Shown in pieces: positions 16,569 to 26,318 of a stretch of 64,000 nucleotides of DNA. Under the pieces are notes generated by a model. The model was not told where the DNA came from. It was given only the letters and a program-made list of their open reading frames with translations, and did no database searches. The stretch spans positions 476,501 to 540,500 of the forward strand of contig NC_008570.1 of the NCBI RefSeq assembly GCF_000014805.1, given 5' to 3'. Source of the DNA: Aeromonas hydrophila subsp. hydrophila ATCC 7966. GTDB taxonomy: Bacteria; Pseudomonadota; Gammaproteobacteria; Enterobacterales; Aeromonadaceae. The position numbers and the translations under genes are program-made. Position 1 is the stretch's first letter. Each line of letters opens with the position of its first letter.

Positions 16569-17633
16569 TTAGAAGTCGTAGCGGGCCGCCAGCTGGAAGT
16601 CATCCTTGACGTTGAGCTTGCCGCTCTCTTTGCTGTCGAGGTTGTTGATGCGGTACTCGCCGATGACGCGCAGGTTCTTGTTGAACTTGTACTGGGCGCC
16701 CAGGGTGTAGTAGTCGATGGAGTCATAGTCGGCCTTGCCGTCCTGCTCGACCTTCTGCTTGTTCCACAGCGCCATCAGGCCGAAGCCGTTCTCGAAGTTG
16801 TAGCCCAGCGCCCCTTCCCAGCCGGTGTGATCCTTGCCGGTGGCCAGGAAGTCGGTACCGTCCGCATAGCTCAGGGCGGCGTAGACGGCCTTGTTGTCGT
16901 ACTTGGCGGAGAGCAGCCACAGCTTGGCATCCTCTTCCCCGTTCTTGTCGCGGATCCCCACGTTGTAGGCGGTGCCCAGCGCCAGGTTGAACGGGAAGGT
17001 GTAGGCCACGGCGGCGCCGTAGGCGGCATCGCTGTCCTTGCTGGTGGTCTCTTCGGTGTCACCGCCGTCGAACTTGTAGCTGGTGTCTACCTGGAAGCCG
17101 TTGAACAGACCGGAGTACTTCAGCACGGATCCGGCACGGTTGGTGGCGAAGGTGTCGGTCTTGGCGCCCAGCGCGTCGTTGCCGTAACCGTCGGAGAGAG
17201 AAACGTCGGTCCAGTCAGCCAGGAAGCCAGGGGCCCCTTTCTGGCGACCGAAGGTGATGTTGCCCCAGTCGGCGCCAACACCGGCGAACGCCAGACGGGT
17301 GCGCAGGTTGTCGGAGTTCTCGCTGATGGTCTTCTCGCTGTCGTTGATGTACATCTGCACTTCGTACTGGGCCAGCGCCTTCAGTTGGCTGTTGATCTGG
17401 CTGTCGACCTTGGCGCCGAAGCGGACGAACTGGTTGGCGCCCTGCTTGTCGCTGTACTCCTGAGTGCCGTTCGGATGGGTGCTGTCGACCCCTTCCTTCT
17501 TGTCACCGAAGAACTGGCCGGCGTAGATGCGGCCGTACAGATCCAGGGTGGTGGTGTCATTCTTGTAAACTTCAACGGCGTGAGCCTGGAAGGCCGCGGT
17601 GAGAGCCAGTGCCACTACAGTCAGCTTTTTCAT
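16569..17633 (-). CDS. general outer-membrane porin (OmpF/OmpU type)
   Basis: 354 residues from MKKLTVVALALTAAFQAHA, a clean signal peptide, with AAGGGA before the ATG. The mature part begins VEVYKNDTTTLDLYGRIYAGQFF, the usual first strand, has an acidic loop-3 region (FGRQKGAPGFLADWTDVS) and ends in FQLAARYDF with a terminal Phe. It is a trimeric diffusion porin of the 16-strand class. It is divergent from glpX with about 220 bases between starts, which is long enough for separate complex control regions. Confidence 0.9.
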   Translation of the reverse strand: MKKLTVVALALTAAFQAHAVEVYKNDTTTLDLYGRIYAGQFFGDKKEGVDSTHPNGTQEYSDKQGANQFVRFGAKVDSQINSQLKALAQYEVQMYINDSEKTISENSDNLRTRLAFAGVGADWGNITFGRQKGAPGFLADWTDVSLSDGYGNDALGAKTDTFATNRAGSVLKYSGLFNGFQVDTSYKFDGGDTEETTSKDSDAAYGAAVAYTFPFNLALGTAYNVGIRDKNGEEDAKLWLLSAKYDNKAVYAALSYADGTDFLATGKDHTGWEGALGYNFENGFGLMALWNKQKVEQDGKADYDSIDYYTLGAQYKFNKNLRVIGEYRINNLDSKESGKLNVKDDFQLAARYDF

Positions 17634-17784
17634 CTTAATCCCTTGTGTTGCAAGCTTTGTTGTAAAAGACGGGGGCCATGCTAGGCAGGGGGGATGACAG
17701 CGGGGTGACACTCTCGTGAAGTGTCGGTGGCGGTTTGATGTCAAATTGGTGAAAGGGCCGTGTTTTGTGTGACGAACCGCCACT

Positions 17785-17817
17785 TTTGCGCGCAAAGGTT
17801 TGCCCTTGTGGTAGAAT
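17785..17817 (+). promoter_or_regulatory. glpX promoter region with palindrome
   Basis: A TAGAAT hexamer (17812-17817) fits a -10 box. A perfect palindrome TTTGCGCGCAAA (17785-17796) lies where a -35 or operator would be; no TTGACA-like -35 at ideal spacing is seen, so a regulator binding here is possible. Confidence 0.4.
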
Positions 17818-17853
17818 GCCGCCCGTTTTCGAGCTCCAAAGGTTGGATATGCG

Positions 17854-18864
17854 ATGAGACGTGAACTGGCAATCGAGTTTTCCCGAGTGACGGAAGCGGC
17901 TGCACTGGCTGGCTACAAGTGGCTCGGACGTGGTGATAAGAATATCGCCGATGGGGCGGCCGTTGCGGCCATGCGCCATATCCTCAATCAGATCCAGATC
18001 GATGGTGAGATTGTGATCGGCGAGGGTGAAATTGACGAAGCCCCCATGCTCTACATCGGCGAGAAGGTGGGCACGGGCCTGGGCGACGCGGTGGACATCG
18101 CGGTCGATCCCATCGAGGGTACCCGCATGACCGCCATGGGTCAGGCCAATGCCCTGGCCGTGCTGGCCGTCGGCGACAAGGGCTCCTTCCTCAAGGCTCC
18201 CGACATGTACATGGAGAAGCTGATCGTGGGTCCCAAGGCCAAGGGTGCCATCGACCTCGATGAGGCGCTCGAGCTGAACCTCAAGGCCGTGGCCAAGGCG
18301 CTCGGCAAGCCGCTCTCCCGCCTGACCGTGATCACCCTGGCCAAGCCGCGTCACGACAAGGCGATCAAGGAGATGCAGGGGCTGGGTGTGCGGGTGTTCG
18401 CCATTCCCGACGGCGACGTGGCTGCCTCCATCCTCACCTGTCTGCCGGACAGCGAAGTGGACATGCTGTATGGCATCGGCGGCGCACCGGAAGGGGTGAT
18501 CTCGGCGGCGGTGATCCGTGCGCTGGACGGTGACATGCAGGCCCGCTTGGTGCCCCGTCATCAGGTCAAGGGCGACAGCCCGGAAGTGCGTGCGCTGGGC
18601 GAGCAGGAAATTGCCCGCTGCGAGGCACTCGGCATCGACGTGAGCAAGGTGCTCAAGCTGGAAGACCTGGCCAAGAATGACAACGTCATCTTCTCGGCCA
18701 CCGGCATCACCAAGGGTGATCTGCTGGACGGCATCACCAGCGACGGCGTCATGGCGACCACCGAGACCCTGCTGATCCGTGGCAAGTCGCGGACCATCCG
18801 CCGCATCAAGTCGATTCACTTCCTGGATCGCAAAGACAGCGTTGTGCGGGACATCATCCTGTAA
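17854..18864 (+). CDS. glpX: fructose-1,6-bisphosphatase class II
   Basis: 336 residues, full length for GlpX. It removes the 1-phosphate of fructose-1,6-bisphosphate in gluconeogenesis. The metal-site motifs are all present: IGEGEIDEAPML, VDIAVDPIEGT (the lithium-sensitive phosphatase motif) and DGDVAAS. GGAPEGVISAAVIRALDGDMQARL is the family's substrate-binding stretch. Unlike in E. coli it is not in a glpFKX operon here; it stands alone behind its own promoter and ends at a good terminator. Confidence 0.95.
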   Translation: MRRELAIEFSRVTEAAALAGYKWLGRGDKNIADGAAVAAMRHILNQIQIDGEIVIGEGEIDEAPMLYIGEKVGTGLGDAVDIAVDPIEGTRMTAMGQANALAVLAVGDKGSFLKAPDMYMEKLIVGPKAKGAIDLDEALELNLKAVAKALGKPLSRLTVITLAKPRHDKAIKEMQGLGVRVFAIPDGDVAASILTCLPDSEVDMLYGIGGAPEGVISAAVIRALDGDMQARLVPRHQVKGDSPEVRALGEQEIARCEALGIDVSKVLKLEDLAKNDNVIFSATGITKGDLLDGITSDGVMATTETLLIRGKSRTIRRIKSIHFLDRKDSVVRDIIL

Positions 18865-18892
18865 GCAGGAAGATGGCTGTTGCTGAACGACC

Positions 18893-18918
18893 AAAGCCCG
18901 ACGCTGTCGGGCTTTTTG
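18893..18918 (+). terminator. rho-independent terminator of glpX
   Basis: AAAGCCCGAC stem with its complement GTCGGGCTTT, followed by TTGTTG, 30 bases after the stop codon. Confidence 0.85.
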
Positions 18919-19021
18919 TTGTCTGCTTGCAAGGGGACTATTTCATGGCGGGGCCGGGATAACAGTGAGGAAAATCCCCGCCCTTTGCTAAACTGGTTCG
19001 CCCTGCCGAGGAAAGCATCAC

Positions 19022-19273
19022 ATGGAATGTCGTCAAGGTTGCGGTGCCTGCTGCATCGCCCCCAGTATCAGCAGTGCCATTCCCGGCATGCCCGACGGCA
19101 AACCGGCCGGCGTGCCCTGCGTGCAGCTCGATGCGCGGCTGGGCTGCAAGATCTTCGGCCAGCCCGAGCGGCCGGCGGTGTGCGGCGGCTTTCGTCCCAT
19201 GCAGGACGTGTGCGGCTATCACCGGGAGGAGGCCATCTGGCTCATCGGTGAACTGGAGCGAATGACGTCCTGA
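19022..19273 (+). CDS. YkgJ-family cysteine cluster protein
   Basis: 83 residues. The N-terminal [11 protein letters not shown] (a C-x3-C-x2-CC pattern) with later Cys residues in [14 protein letters not shown] and [17 protein letters not shown] form the conserved cysteine cluster of the YkgJ/UPF0153 family, thought to bind zinc or an iron-sulfur centre. The function is unknown. It is a single gene that follows glpX after its terminator and precedes a repeat and the hemY terminator. Confidence 0.8.
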   Translation: MECRQGCGACCIAPSISSAIPGMPDGKPAGVPCVQLDARLGCKIFGQPERPAVCGGFRPMQDVCGYHREEAIWLIGELERMTS

Positions 19274-19362
19274 GGCTGACCCTCTCCCTCAGGGAGAGAG
19301 TGGTTGCTGGCTCCCCCCTCATCCCCGACCCTTCTCCCGCGAAGGGAGCAGGGAGAGCTACC
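19274..19362. repeat. REP-like palindromic element
   Basis: Two short palindromes in tandem: CTCTCCCTCAGGGAGAG (about 19282-19298) and a CTTCTCCCGCGAAGGGAG element about 40 bases on, separated by a C-rich stretch with CCCCTCATCCCCGACCC. Layout and wording match the extragenic palindromes scattered in many high-GC genomes. It lies between convergent genes, the usual site. Confidence 0.5.
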
Positions 19363-19377
19363 ATTCGGAACAATCCC

Positions 19378-19413
19378 AATAAAAAGAGGCCGCAACTGCG
19401 GCCTCTTTTTATT
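19378..19413. terminator. bidirectional terminator between ykgJ-like gene and hemY
   Basis: AATAAAAAGAGGCCGCA and its complement pair over 17 bp with a 2-base loop, with A/T runs on both outer sides. It serves the hemCDXY unit on the minus strand. Confidence 0.9.
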
Positions 19414-19429
19414 TCGTGACGAACGGACG

Positions 19430-20593
19430 TCAGACGTCGGCCAGCTGCAATGCCTGGCGGTAGTACTCGTTGGCCTTGTTGGTGAGGCGGCGCTTGTCCA
19501 TTACCTGACCGAGGGCGTGGTAGACGGCGGCGTTCGGCGCTTTTGCGACCTCCTGCTCCAGCAGGCGCTGGGCGTCGTCCAGCTGACCGGCCAGCAGGTA
19601 GACCTGGGCCAGCGCCGCGTCGACGCCCGGCTGATCCTGGATCTTCTGCAACAGGGTCAGCATCGGCTGGTAGCTGTCGAGCTTGAGCTTGGGCAGACGG
19701 GCCAGCAGCTGGGGCGAGACCTGCTTGCGCAGCGCATCCAGCCACAGCTCGGCGGCCTCATTGTCGGCTCCCAGCTGGCGCAGGCGATCGCCATAGGCGG
19801 CCAGCAGATCCGGATCCTGGCGCAGCTTGCGCGGCAGCTCCTGCCAGATCGGGCGCAGGGTCTCGAGGGCGCCGCTGGCGGCGTCGAGGCGGCCACGCCA
19901 GGCTTGCTGCAGCAGGTCTTCTTCCTGTTTGGGGGTCAGCTTGCCCACCTTGTGCAGCACCGGGATGAGATCGATGAGGGCAGCCCAGTCCTCGCGGGCC
20001 AGGTGCACCTGGCGCAGCTGGTCCAGCACCATGGGGTGGCGCGGGTTGAGGGCATAGACGGATTCCAGCATGGCCAGCGCGGTATCGTACTGGCCCTGCT
20101 CGATCTGCAGCTGGGTCTGGGTCAGGGTCAGCGCCAGCTCGGCCTTGGGATTCTCTTCCTGCGCCTTTTGCAGGTATTGGTCCCGGCGCACGTCATCGCC
20201 ACGGGCCTGGGCCGCCTTGGCGGCGCTCAGGTAGTTGAGCAGCGGGGTGTCGCTGTTGCTGGCGCCCTTGAGCATCAGCTTCTCGGCCTGGCTGTAGTGC
20301 CCCTCGGCCATGGCCAGGGTGGCGGCCACGGTCTGCTGGTTGGCCTTGCGGCGCCGGCGCGAGCCGTACCAGCCCAGGGTCTTGCGGCGCAGGCCGAATA
20401 CCCGGCCCAGCAGCCACTCGACGATGAGCAGGGCACCGTAGAACAGCACCGCCAGGATCACCGCGCTGGTGACCGAAGATTCAACCGTGTAGTTGCCCAG
20501 CGAGATCAGCACATAGCCCTTGTTGCCGGAGGCCTGCGGGCCGAAGATGAGGCCCGCCACCATGGCGGCCACCAGTACAATCAGACGAATCAT
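19430..20593 (-). CDS. hemY: haem biosynthesis-associated TPR protein HemY
   Basis: 387 residues. Two N-terminal membrane segments (IRLIVLVAAMVAGLIFGP and SAVILAVLFYGALLIVEWLLG) are followed by RKTLGWYGSRRRRKA and a cytoplasmic TPR array (EGHYSQAEKLMLKGA, QIEQGQYDTALAMLESVYALNPRHP, LAGQLDDAQRLLEQEV). This is the proteobacterial HemY, not protoporphyrinogen oxidase. It is the last gene of hemC-hemD-hemX-hemY, 10 bases after hemX. It probably scaffolds late haem enzymes at the inner membrane. Confidence 0.92.
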   Translation of the reverse strand: MIRLIVLVAAMVAGLIFGPQASGNKGYVLISLGNYTVESSVTSAVILAVLFYGALLIVEWLLGRVFGLRRKTLGWYGSRRRRKANQQTVAATLAMAEGHYSQAEKLMLKGASNSDTPLLNYLSAAKAAQARGDDVRRDQYLQKAQEENPKAELALTLTQTQLQIEQGQYDTALAMLESVYALNPRHPMVLDQLRQVHLAREDWAALIDLIPVLHKVGKLTPKQEEDLLQQAWRGRLDAASGALETLRPIWQELPRKLRQDPDLLAAYGDRLRQLGADNEAAELWLDALRKQVSPQLLARLPKLKLDSYQPMLTLLQKIQDQPGVDAALAQVYLLAGQLDDAQRLLEQEVAKAPNAAVYHALGQVMDKRRLTNKANEYYRQALQLADV

Positions 20594-20603
20594 GGTGCCC
20601 TCC

Positions 20604-21680
20604 TCAGTTGCTGGCCAGAATGCGCTGCAGGCGCTCGGTCAGCACCTCTTCCAGCATGGCCTGGGTCTTGAAGCGATCCGGGTAGTTGAACTGGATCTGC
20701 TCCCCCTTGAGCTTGTCCAGTTCGGACTGCATGTAGTGGGTGGCGCTGTTGTCGGTGTCAAAATACTGGGTCAGCCAGCGCTGGGCCTTGTCCAGGCTGT
20801 CGTCATAGAGGGCCTGCTGCTCGCGGTAGACGGCGAGCTGGGCCTGCAGCAGCTTGGTCTTGAGGTTCTCGCGCAGGAAGATCTCCTGCTGCGGGGAGAG
20901 CAGGGCCTCCACCGCGCCGTCACGACGGCGGATGGTGATGAAGTTCTCGGTGAATTTGACCCAGTTCTTCTTGAGATTGCTCTCCCACTCGTCCGGGTTG
21001 GTGCTGACGGCCTGATCGGGCTCGCTCTTGGCTTCCGGCATGCTGACGGTGGAGAGCGGCAGCAGCTCGATCTGATCGGAGAGGGCGGCCAGCTTCAGGG
21101 TCAGCCCTTCGCGGTCGATGCGCGGCATCCCCTTGAGCTGGGCGATGTCTTCGGCCAGCGCCTTGCGGATGGGCATCAGACTGGGATCGTTGAGCGCCTT
21201 GATGCGCTCGTCGGCATTGCCGAGCAGAGTGATGGCGGAGACGAGGTCGTGTTCCAGCCACAGCTTGCGACCGGCCATCCGCACCAGGTATTCGGATTCG
21301 GCCAGCATCCAGTCGTTGGGGCGCTTGTCGTTGAGATCCAGCACCCGGGTCTGCAACCCCTTGAGCTCGTCCTGCAGCAGTTGCTGCTGCTTGCCGAGGG
21401 CGGCCAGCTGCTCGCCATCCTTGCTGTTGCTCTGGTCAAGCTTGTTCATGGCCTCGGCCAGTTGCAGCTTGAGCTGGTTCAGCTCGCCCTGCTGGGCGAC
21501 GGCACTCTTGTGGCCGTGCAGATAGAGGCCGCCGGTCAGGCCGAGGGCCAGCAGGATGGCGATGCCGCCGACCACAGCACCCGAGCTGCCCTTCTTGTTG
21601 TTGGCGACCTTCTGGCCGGGTTGCTTGTTGTCGGCCACGGAGGCCGCGGCACTCGGCTGGACTTCTTGCTGTTCAGTCAT
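20604..21680 (-). CDS. hemX: HemX, haem-operon membrane protein
   Basis: 358 residues. A short acidic cytoplasmic start is followed by one membrane segment (VVGGIAILLALGLTGGLYLHG), a long coiled coil (LNQLKLQLAEAMNKLDQSNSK and onward) and the DUF513-type domain (NDWMLAESEYLVRMAGRKLWLEHD). It is often annotated as uroporphyrinogen-III methyltransferase, but no SAM-binding motif is present. Its ATG overlaps the hemD stop as ATGA, so translation is coupled. It is probably a partner of HemY. Confidence 0.92.
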   Translation of the reverse strand: MTEQQEVQPSAAASVADNKQPGQKVANNKKGSSGAVVGGIAILLALGLTGGLYLHGHKSAVAQQGELNQLKLQLAEAMNKLDQSNSKDGEQLAALGKQQQLLQDELKGLQTRVLDLNDKRPNDWMLAESEYLVRMAGRKLWLEHDLVSAITLLGNADERIKALNDPSLMPIRKALAEDIAQLKGMPRIDREGLTLKLAALSDQIELLPLSTVSMPEAKSEPDQAVSTNPDEWESNLKKNWVKFTENFITIRRRDGAVEALLSPQQEIFLRENLKTKLLQAQLAVYREQQALYDDSLDKAQRWLTQYFDTDNSATHYMQSELDKLKGEQIQFNYPDRFKTQAMLEEVLTERLQRILASN

Positions 21681-22411
21681 TCCATCTTCCTCAGTTCCAG
21701 AGCGGCCGTCAGGGCCTGGTTGGATGCACCCTGGGCAATCGTGATATGGGTAAAGCCCGCCGCCGCGGCCATCTCGGCCACCCGCGGGCTGGGCACCACC
21801 AGCAGGCGGTCGTGCAGCCAGGGCAGCTGTTGGTCCGGGACCAGTTCCAGCAGCCGTTGCAGCAGTTCACCGCTGGTGACGAGCAGGCTGTCGAGCCCGG
21901 CCGCCTGCCAGTGGCAAGTCAATGCGTCCCCGTCCAGTGCGGGGTAGTGGCGCTCATAGGCCGCACAATAGTGCACCAGTGCGCCGCGTGAGGCCAGCGT
22001 CCGGGCGATGAGATCCCGGCCGCCATTGCCGCGCAGGATCAGCACCTGCTTGCCGTTCACCTGTTGCAGGCTGGGCAGGGCCAGCAGCCCTTCGCTGCGC
22101 GGATCGTCCGGGCTCAAGGCCTGGATGCCCACCTCAGAGAAGGCATCCGCGCTGGCCTGGCCGACTGCAAAGTAGTCAATATTTGGCCAGGTCTGACCAG
22201 TTTGCAACAGAAAATGATGAGTGAAATTAACTGCATGCACGCTGACGGCGATGACGATGTCGGCCTGGGGCAGCAGTTCGGGCAGGCGGTGCAGTTCGCT
22301 GCCCGCCACGGTTTCCAGCAGCGGGCAGCAGAGCGGTGCGTGGCCGTGCTGGCGCAGCAGCGCCGCCAGCTCGGCGGCCTGGGCGGCCGGGCGCACCACC
22401 AGCGGGATCAT
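21677..22411 (-). CDS. hemD: uroporphyrinogen-III synthase
   Basis: 244 residues (E. coli 246). It closes and inverts ring D of hydroxymethylbilane to give uroporphyrinogen III. HemD sequences diverge widely; recognisable parts are an N-terminal [10 protein letters not shown], the [22 protein letters not shown] stretch at the domain junction and [15 protein letters not shown] in the second lobe. The ATG at 22411 overlaps the hemC stop by ATGA, matching the tight hemCD coupling of enterobacteria. Confidence 0.92.
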   Translation of the reverse strand: MIPLVVRPAAQAAELAALLRQHGHAPLCCPLLETVAGSELHRLPELLPQADIVIAVSVHAVNFTHHFLLQTGQTWPNIDYFAVGQASADAFSEVGIQALSPDDPRSEGLLALPSLQQVNGKQVLILRGNGGRDLIARTLASRGALVHYCAAYERHYPALDGDALTCHWQAAGLDSLLVTSGELLQRLLELVPDQQLPWLHDRLLVVPSPRVAEMAAAAGFTHITIAQGASNQALTAALELRKME

Positions 22412-23337
22412 GCCCGGTAGACCTCGGCCAGGATGACATCGGCACCATCGGCCAGCAGACGCTGGGCCAGGGTGTGACCGAGGGCCTCGCCGTCGGCCAG
22501 CGGGCCGCGGATCTCGTCGCGAATGACACGGCTGCCATCCGGGCTGCCCACCAGACCGCGCAGCCACACTTCTTCCCCCTGCACCAGAGCGTAGGCCCCG
22601 ATAGGGACCTGGCAGCCCCCCTGCAGGGCGCGGTTCATGGCGCGTTCGGTCAGTACCCGGATCCGGGTCTCGGGGTGTTCGAGCGGTGCCAGCAGGGCGT
22701 GCAGCTCGTGATCGTCGAGCCGGCACTCGATGCCGACCGCGCCCTGACCGTTGGCGGGCAGGCTCTGCTCCGGCTCGATGAAGGCGGTGATGCGGTGTGC
22801 CATCTCCAGCCGTTTCAGGCCGGCGGCGGCGAGGATGATGGCGTCGTATTCACCGGCGTCCAGCTTGGCGAGACGGGTGTTGACGTTGCCGCGCAGGTCG
22901 CGGATCACCAGATCCGGGCGTGCCGCGCGCAGCTGGCACTGACGACGCAGGCTGGAGGTGCCGACCACGGCTCCCTGCGGCAGCTCATCAATCTGGCCGA
23001 AGCGGTTGGAAACAAAGGCATCGCGCGGATCTTCGCGCTCGCAGATGGTGTGCAGGCCGAGCCCCTCGGGGAACTCCACCGGCACGTCTTTCATGGAGTG
23101 CACGGCGATGTCGGCCCGTCCCTCCAGCATGGCGGTTTCCAGCTCCTTGACGAACAACCCCTTGCCGCCCACCTTGGCGAGAGGGGTATCCAGGATCTTG
23201 TCACCCTGAGTGCTCATGGGCACCAGCTCGACCTGCAACTCGGGGTACAGGGCTTCCAGCCGGTCTTTGACGAAGTTGGCCTGCCACAGGGCCAAGGGGC
23301 TCTTGCGAGTGGCAATTTTCAGGGTTCGGGCTGCCAT
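22408..23337 (-). CDS. hemC: hydroxymethylbilane synthase
   Basis: 309 residues. It joins four porphobilinogens into hydroxymethylbilane. [37 protein letters not shown] and [12 protein letters not shown] are canonical, and QGGCQVPIG carries the Cys that holds the dipyrromethane cofactor. The start [12 protein letters not shown] aligns with the E. coli start; an ATG at 23355 adds six residues and cannot be excluded, since neither has a clear ribosome site. It is first in hemCDXY and divergent from cyaA. Confidence 0.95.
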   Translation of the reverse strand: MAARTLKIATRKSPLALWQANFVKDRLEALYPELQVELVPMSTQGDKILDTPLAKVGGKGLFVKELETAMLEGRADIAVHSMKDVPVEFPEGLGLHTICEREDPRDAFVSNRFGQIDELPQGAVVGTSSLRRQCQLRAARPDLVIRDLRGNVNTRLAKLDAGEYDAIILAAAGLKRLEMAHRITAFIEPEQSLPANGQGAVGIECRLDDHELHALLAPLEHPETRIRVLTERAMNRALQGGCQVPIGAYALVQGEEVWLRGLVGSPDGSRVIRDEIRGPLADGEALGHTLAQRLLADGADVILAEVYRA

Positions 23338-23586
23338 ATCAATCAGTTGTTTCATCTTTAGAAGGAAAACGATCTTACCACCCTTTGCAGGGGCTTTCAT
23401 GGCGCAGCCCGCAAAAGCGGGCTCAAGCTCAAAAACGGCCGCTGAAAATGATTTTTATTAAGTCTGGCTTGCCGGTTAATTTGTTGAAATTACAGTTCTT
23501 TATTGCTTTCCAATGATACTGTTTAGTGACTTGTCATAAATAATCCGGCGATTGTGTGCGGGCTTGTTTACCACCGCTGTTTGCAT

Positions 23587-23602
23587 TGTTAACATGATCA
23601 CA
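23587..23602. promoter_or_regulatory. CRP-cAMP site upstream of cyaA
   Basis: TGTTA-N6-TCACA matches the CRP consensus TGTGA-N6-TCACA with one change, the same variant found in the E. coli cya promoter. It lies 59-74 bases before the cyaA TTG, which fits feedback repression of adenylate cyclase by CRP-cAMP. The rest of the roughly 300-base hemC-cyaA spacer is AT-rich and holds both promoters. Confidence 0.75.
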
Positions 23603-23660
23603 CTTTTTTGACGTCTCCCCGTTTTGGTGCGTCATTTCTTACCTCGGTATAGGCAGGGCA

Positions 23661-26195
23661 TTGCTGGTAAAACTCGACACGCTGGTGGCGCGCTACGACG
23701 AACTCAATCGTCTCAAGACGCAACGGGCGCTAGGTCTCATGAGTCGCTACGGGCAGCAGGTTTTTCAGCTGCTACCCGTCATGCTGCACTTCAATCACCC
23801 TCTGCTGCCTGGTTACGTGGCGGGGGATGTGCCGCACGGCATCTGGAGTTTTACCGCCAATGACGCACAGCAGGCCTTCATCGAGGATCTGTGCCAGAAC
23901 GCCAACTGCCTGAACGGCCTCACCACCCATGACAAGTCGATCCAGGGGCTCTACTCCATGGGCAGCACCTCGTCCATCGGCCAGTGCTGCCACTCGGATC
24001 TCGACATCTGGGTCTGCCACGTGGCCGGTTTGTCGCAGGAGCGGCTCGAGCTGCTGGATCTCAAGTGCCAGCAACTCTCCAAGTGGGCCGAGCAGCGCGG
24101 GGTCGATCTCAACTTCTTCCTGATCCCCGAGGACAAGTTCCGCCAGCGCAACGATGCCCAGATGCAGGGTGAGAGCTGCGGCAGCGCCCAGCACTTGCTG
24201 CTGCTCGACGAGTTCTACCGCAGCGCCATGCTGATCGCCGGCAAGCGGTTGCTCTGGTATCTGGTGCCCAGCGAGTATGACGACCACTACGACGACTACG
24301 TCAACGGCCTGTTCGCCCACGGCAAGCTGAGCCAGGATGACTGGCTCGATCTCGGTGGCTTCAACCGCATTCCGGCCGAGGAGTACTTCGGCTCTGCCCT
24401 CTGGCAGCTCTACAAGGGCATCGACTCCCCCTACAAGGCGGTGCTCAAGTCGGTGTTGATGGAGGCCTACTCCCACGAGTATCCCAACACCCGTCTGCTG
24501 TCGGTGACCAGCCGCGACTGGTTCCAGCACAACGAGGGGATGCACTACCGGCTCGACAACTACTGCCTGATGCTGGACAAGGTGACCAACTACCTCAAGT
24601 CCATCGGCGACATGCAGCGGCTCGATCTGGTGCGCCGCTGTTTCTATCTGAAGGTGTGTGACGGTCTCAGCCACCCGAAGGAGGAGCACTCCCCGGCCTG
24701 GCGCCGCGAGCAGATGACCCAGCTGGTCTCCTACTGGGGCTGGAGTCAGGAGCGGTTGCACCATCTGGATCACCGCCAGGAGTGGAAGGTCGAGGACGTC
24801 AAGGTGGCTCACGCCGAACTGCTGGAAGCCCTGATGCAGAGCTACCGCAACCTGATCCAGTTCGCCCGGCGCAACAACATCAGCGAGTCCATCAACCCGG
24901 AAGACATCGGCATCCTGTCGCGCAAGCTCTATGCCGCGTTCGAGAGCCTGCCGGGCAAGGTACAGCGCATCAACCTCAAGATTGCGCCGGACTTGAGCGA
25001 ACCGGATCTCAGCTTCGTGCAGGTGCCGCACGGCCGCTTGAACCGCGCCGGCTGGTATCTCTACAAACATTCGCTGGAGCCGGCTGACATCATCGGTCGG
25101 GCGCCGCTCGAATATAACGGCTATATCAGCAAGCTGGTGTCGTGGGCCTACTTCAACGGCCTGCTGACGCCCCAGTCGCGGGTGCACCTGTTCAATCAGG
25201 GCTCGGATCTGCACATCGACAACCTGCACCAGTTCTGTCGCGATCTGTCCGGCACCTTCCCGGTCAAGTATCCCCGCGCCACCAACCTGGCCCTCAGCCG
25301 GCCGTGCGAAATTCGCCAGCTCTCCATCTTCCTCAACCTGGAGACGGACCCGACCAGTCACTGGGTGGGCCAGGTGATCGAATTCGACGCCAACGCCGCC
25401 GACGTCTTCTCGTTCGGCCGCAACCAGGAGTGTCTGGTGGGCTCGGTGGACCTGGTCTATCGCAACTCCTGGAGCGAGATCCGTACCCTGCACTTCCAGG
25501 GGGACGAGGCGGTGGTGGATGCTCTCACCACCATCCTCGGCAAGATGCATCAGGATGCCGCCGCCCCCGAGATGATCGAGGTGTTCTGCTACAGCCAGCA
25601 CTTCCGCTCCCTGGTGCGTACCCGCTTCCAGCAGCTGGTGGCCGAGTGCATCGAGCTGCGTCTGGCTCGCGACAAGCAGCAGCTGGTCAAGACGCTGGCG
25701 CTCGGCAAGGAGAAGTACGGCATCTTCTTCGAGCGGCGCGGGGTGTCGGTCAAGAAGCTGGAGAACGCGGTCGACTTCTATCGCCACATCTCCCACAACA
25801 AGCTGGATCACCTGCCGCTGCGGCTCGACAAGACCCATAGCCAGCATCTGCCCGGCATCGTCGACGCCTACGCCAGCGAGGGGCTGGTGCAGTTCTTCTT
25901 CGATACCCGGGATGCGGGCACCAACATCTATATCCTGGACGAGGCGAACCGGGTGGAGATCTACCAGCACTTCGCCGGCAACAAGGATGAGCTGGTGCAG
26001 GGGGTGAACCGCTTCTATACCTCCAGCCACGAGCGCTTCAGCGACGCGGGCCAGTTCAGCAACTTCAACTTGCCCCAGTACTACGAGATAGTGCAGATCA
26101 ATGGCGAGCTGGAAGTGATCCCCTACCGCAGCCAGGGTCAGCTGCGCGACGGTGGTCAGGGGCGCGAGCTCGGCTCCGCCGCAGGCGCGGGGTAG
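23661..26195 (+). CDS. cyaA: class I adenylate cyclase
   Basis: 844 residues starting at TTG, as in enterobacterial cyaA, where the weak start limits synthesis. It makes cAMP from ATP. The catalytic domain (residues 1 to about 530) has [23 protein letters not shown], with the Ser and the two Asp of the nucleotidyltransferase site, and [24 protein letters not shown]. The C-terminal regulatory half contains [39 protein letters not shown] and the conserved [24 protein letters not shown]. Divergent from hemC; the CRP site upstream suggests autoregulation. Confidence 0.96.
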   Translation: MLVKLDTLVARYDELNRLKTQRALGLMSRYGQQVFQLLPVMLHFNHPLLPGYVAGDVPHGIWSFTANDAQQAFIEDLCQNANCLNGLTTHDKSIQGLYSMGSTSSIGQCCHSDLDIWVCHVAGLSQERLELLDLKCQQLSKWAEQRGVDLNFFLIPEDKFRQRNDAQMQGESCGSAQHLLLLDEFYRSAMLIAGKRLLWYLVPSEYDDHYDDYVNGLFAHGKLSQDDWLDLGGFNRIPAEEYFGSALWQLYKGIDSPYKAVLKSVLMEAYSHEYPNTRLLSVTSRDWFQHNEGMHYRLDNYCLMLDKVTNYLKSIGDMQRLDLVRRCFYLKVCDGLSHPKEEHSPAWRREQMTQLVSYWGWSQERLHHLDHRQEWKVEDVKVAHAELLEALMQSYRNLIQFARRNNISESINPEDIGILSRKLYAAFESLPGKVQRINLKIAPDLSEPDLSFVQVPHGRLNRAGWYLYKHSLEPADIIGRAPLEYNGYISKLVSWAYFNGLLTPQSRVHLFNQGSDLHIDNLHQFCRDLSGTFPVKYPRATNLALSRPCEIRQLSIFLNLETDPTSHWVGQVIEFDANAADVFSFGRNQECLVGSVDLVYRNSWSEIRTLHFQGDEAVVDALTTILGKMHQDAAAPEMIEVFCYSQHFRSLVRTRFQQLVAECIELRLARDKQQLVKTLALGKEKYGIFFERRGVSVKKLENAVDFYRHISHNKLDHLPLRLDKTHSQHLPGIVDAYASEGLVQFFFDTRDAGTNIYILDEANRVEIYQHFAGNKDELVQGVNRFYTSSHERFSDAGQFSNFNLPQYYEIVQINGELEVIPYRSQGQLRDGGQGRELGSAAGAG

Positions 26196-26275
26196 TGCAG
26201 GGGCCGGTCCGGCGTGCGCGCAAGCGCCCCGGTCTCGGCCCCCTGCTGCACAGGATCATCGCTCATATCGAATGA

Positions 26276-26301
26276 AAACGGCCTGCATCTGCAGGCCGTT
26301 T
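26276..26301. terminator. bidirectional terminator after cyaA
   Basis: AAACGGCCTGCA and its complement form a 12-bp stem with a 2-base loop, between the convergent cyaA and esterase genes. Confidence 0.85.
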
Positions 26302-26318
26302 GGCTATCCGCGGTTGGC

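Noticed and set aside
20604..21680. HemX as uroporphyrinogen-III C-methyltransferase
   Set aside because: The common label is not supported: no SAM-binding motif, only a membrane anchor, coiled coil and DUF513-type domain.
23772..26030. 752-codon open frame opposite cyaA
   Set aside because: Same reason: low-complexity Val/His/Gln-rich translation opposite a clear adenylate cyclase.
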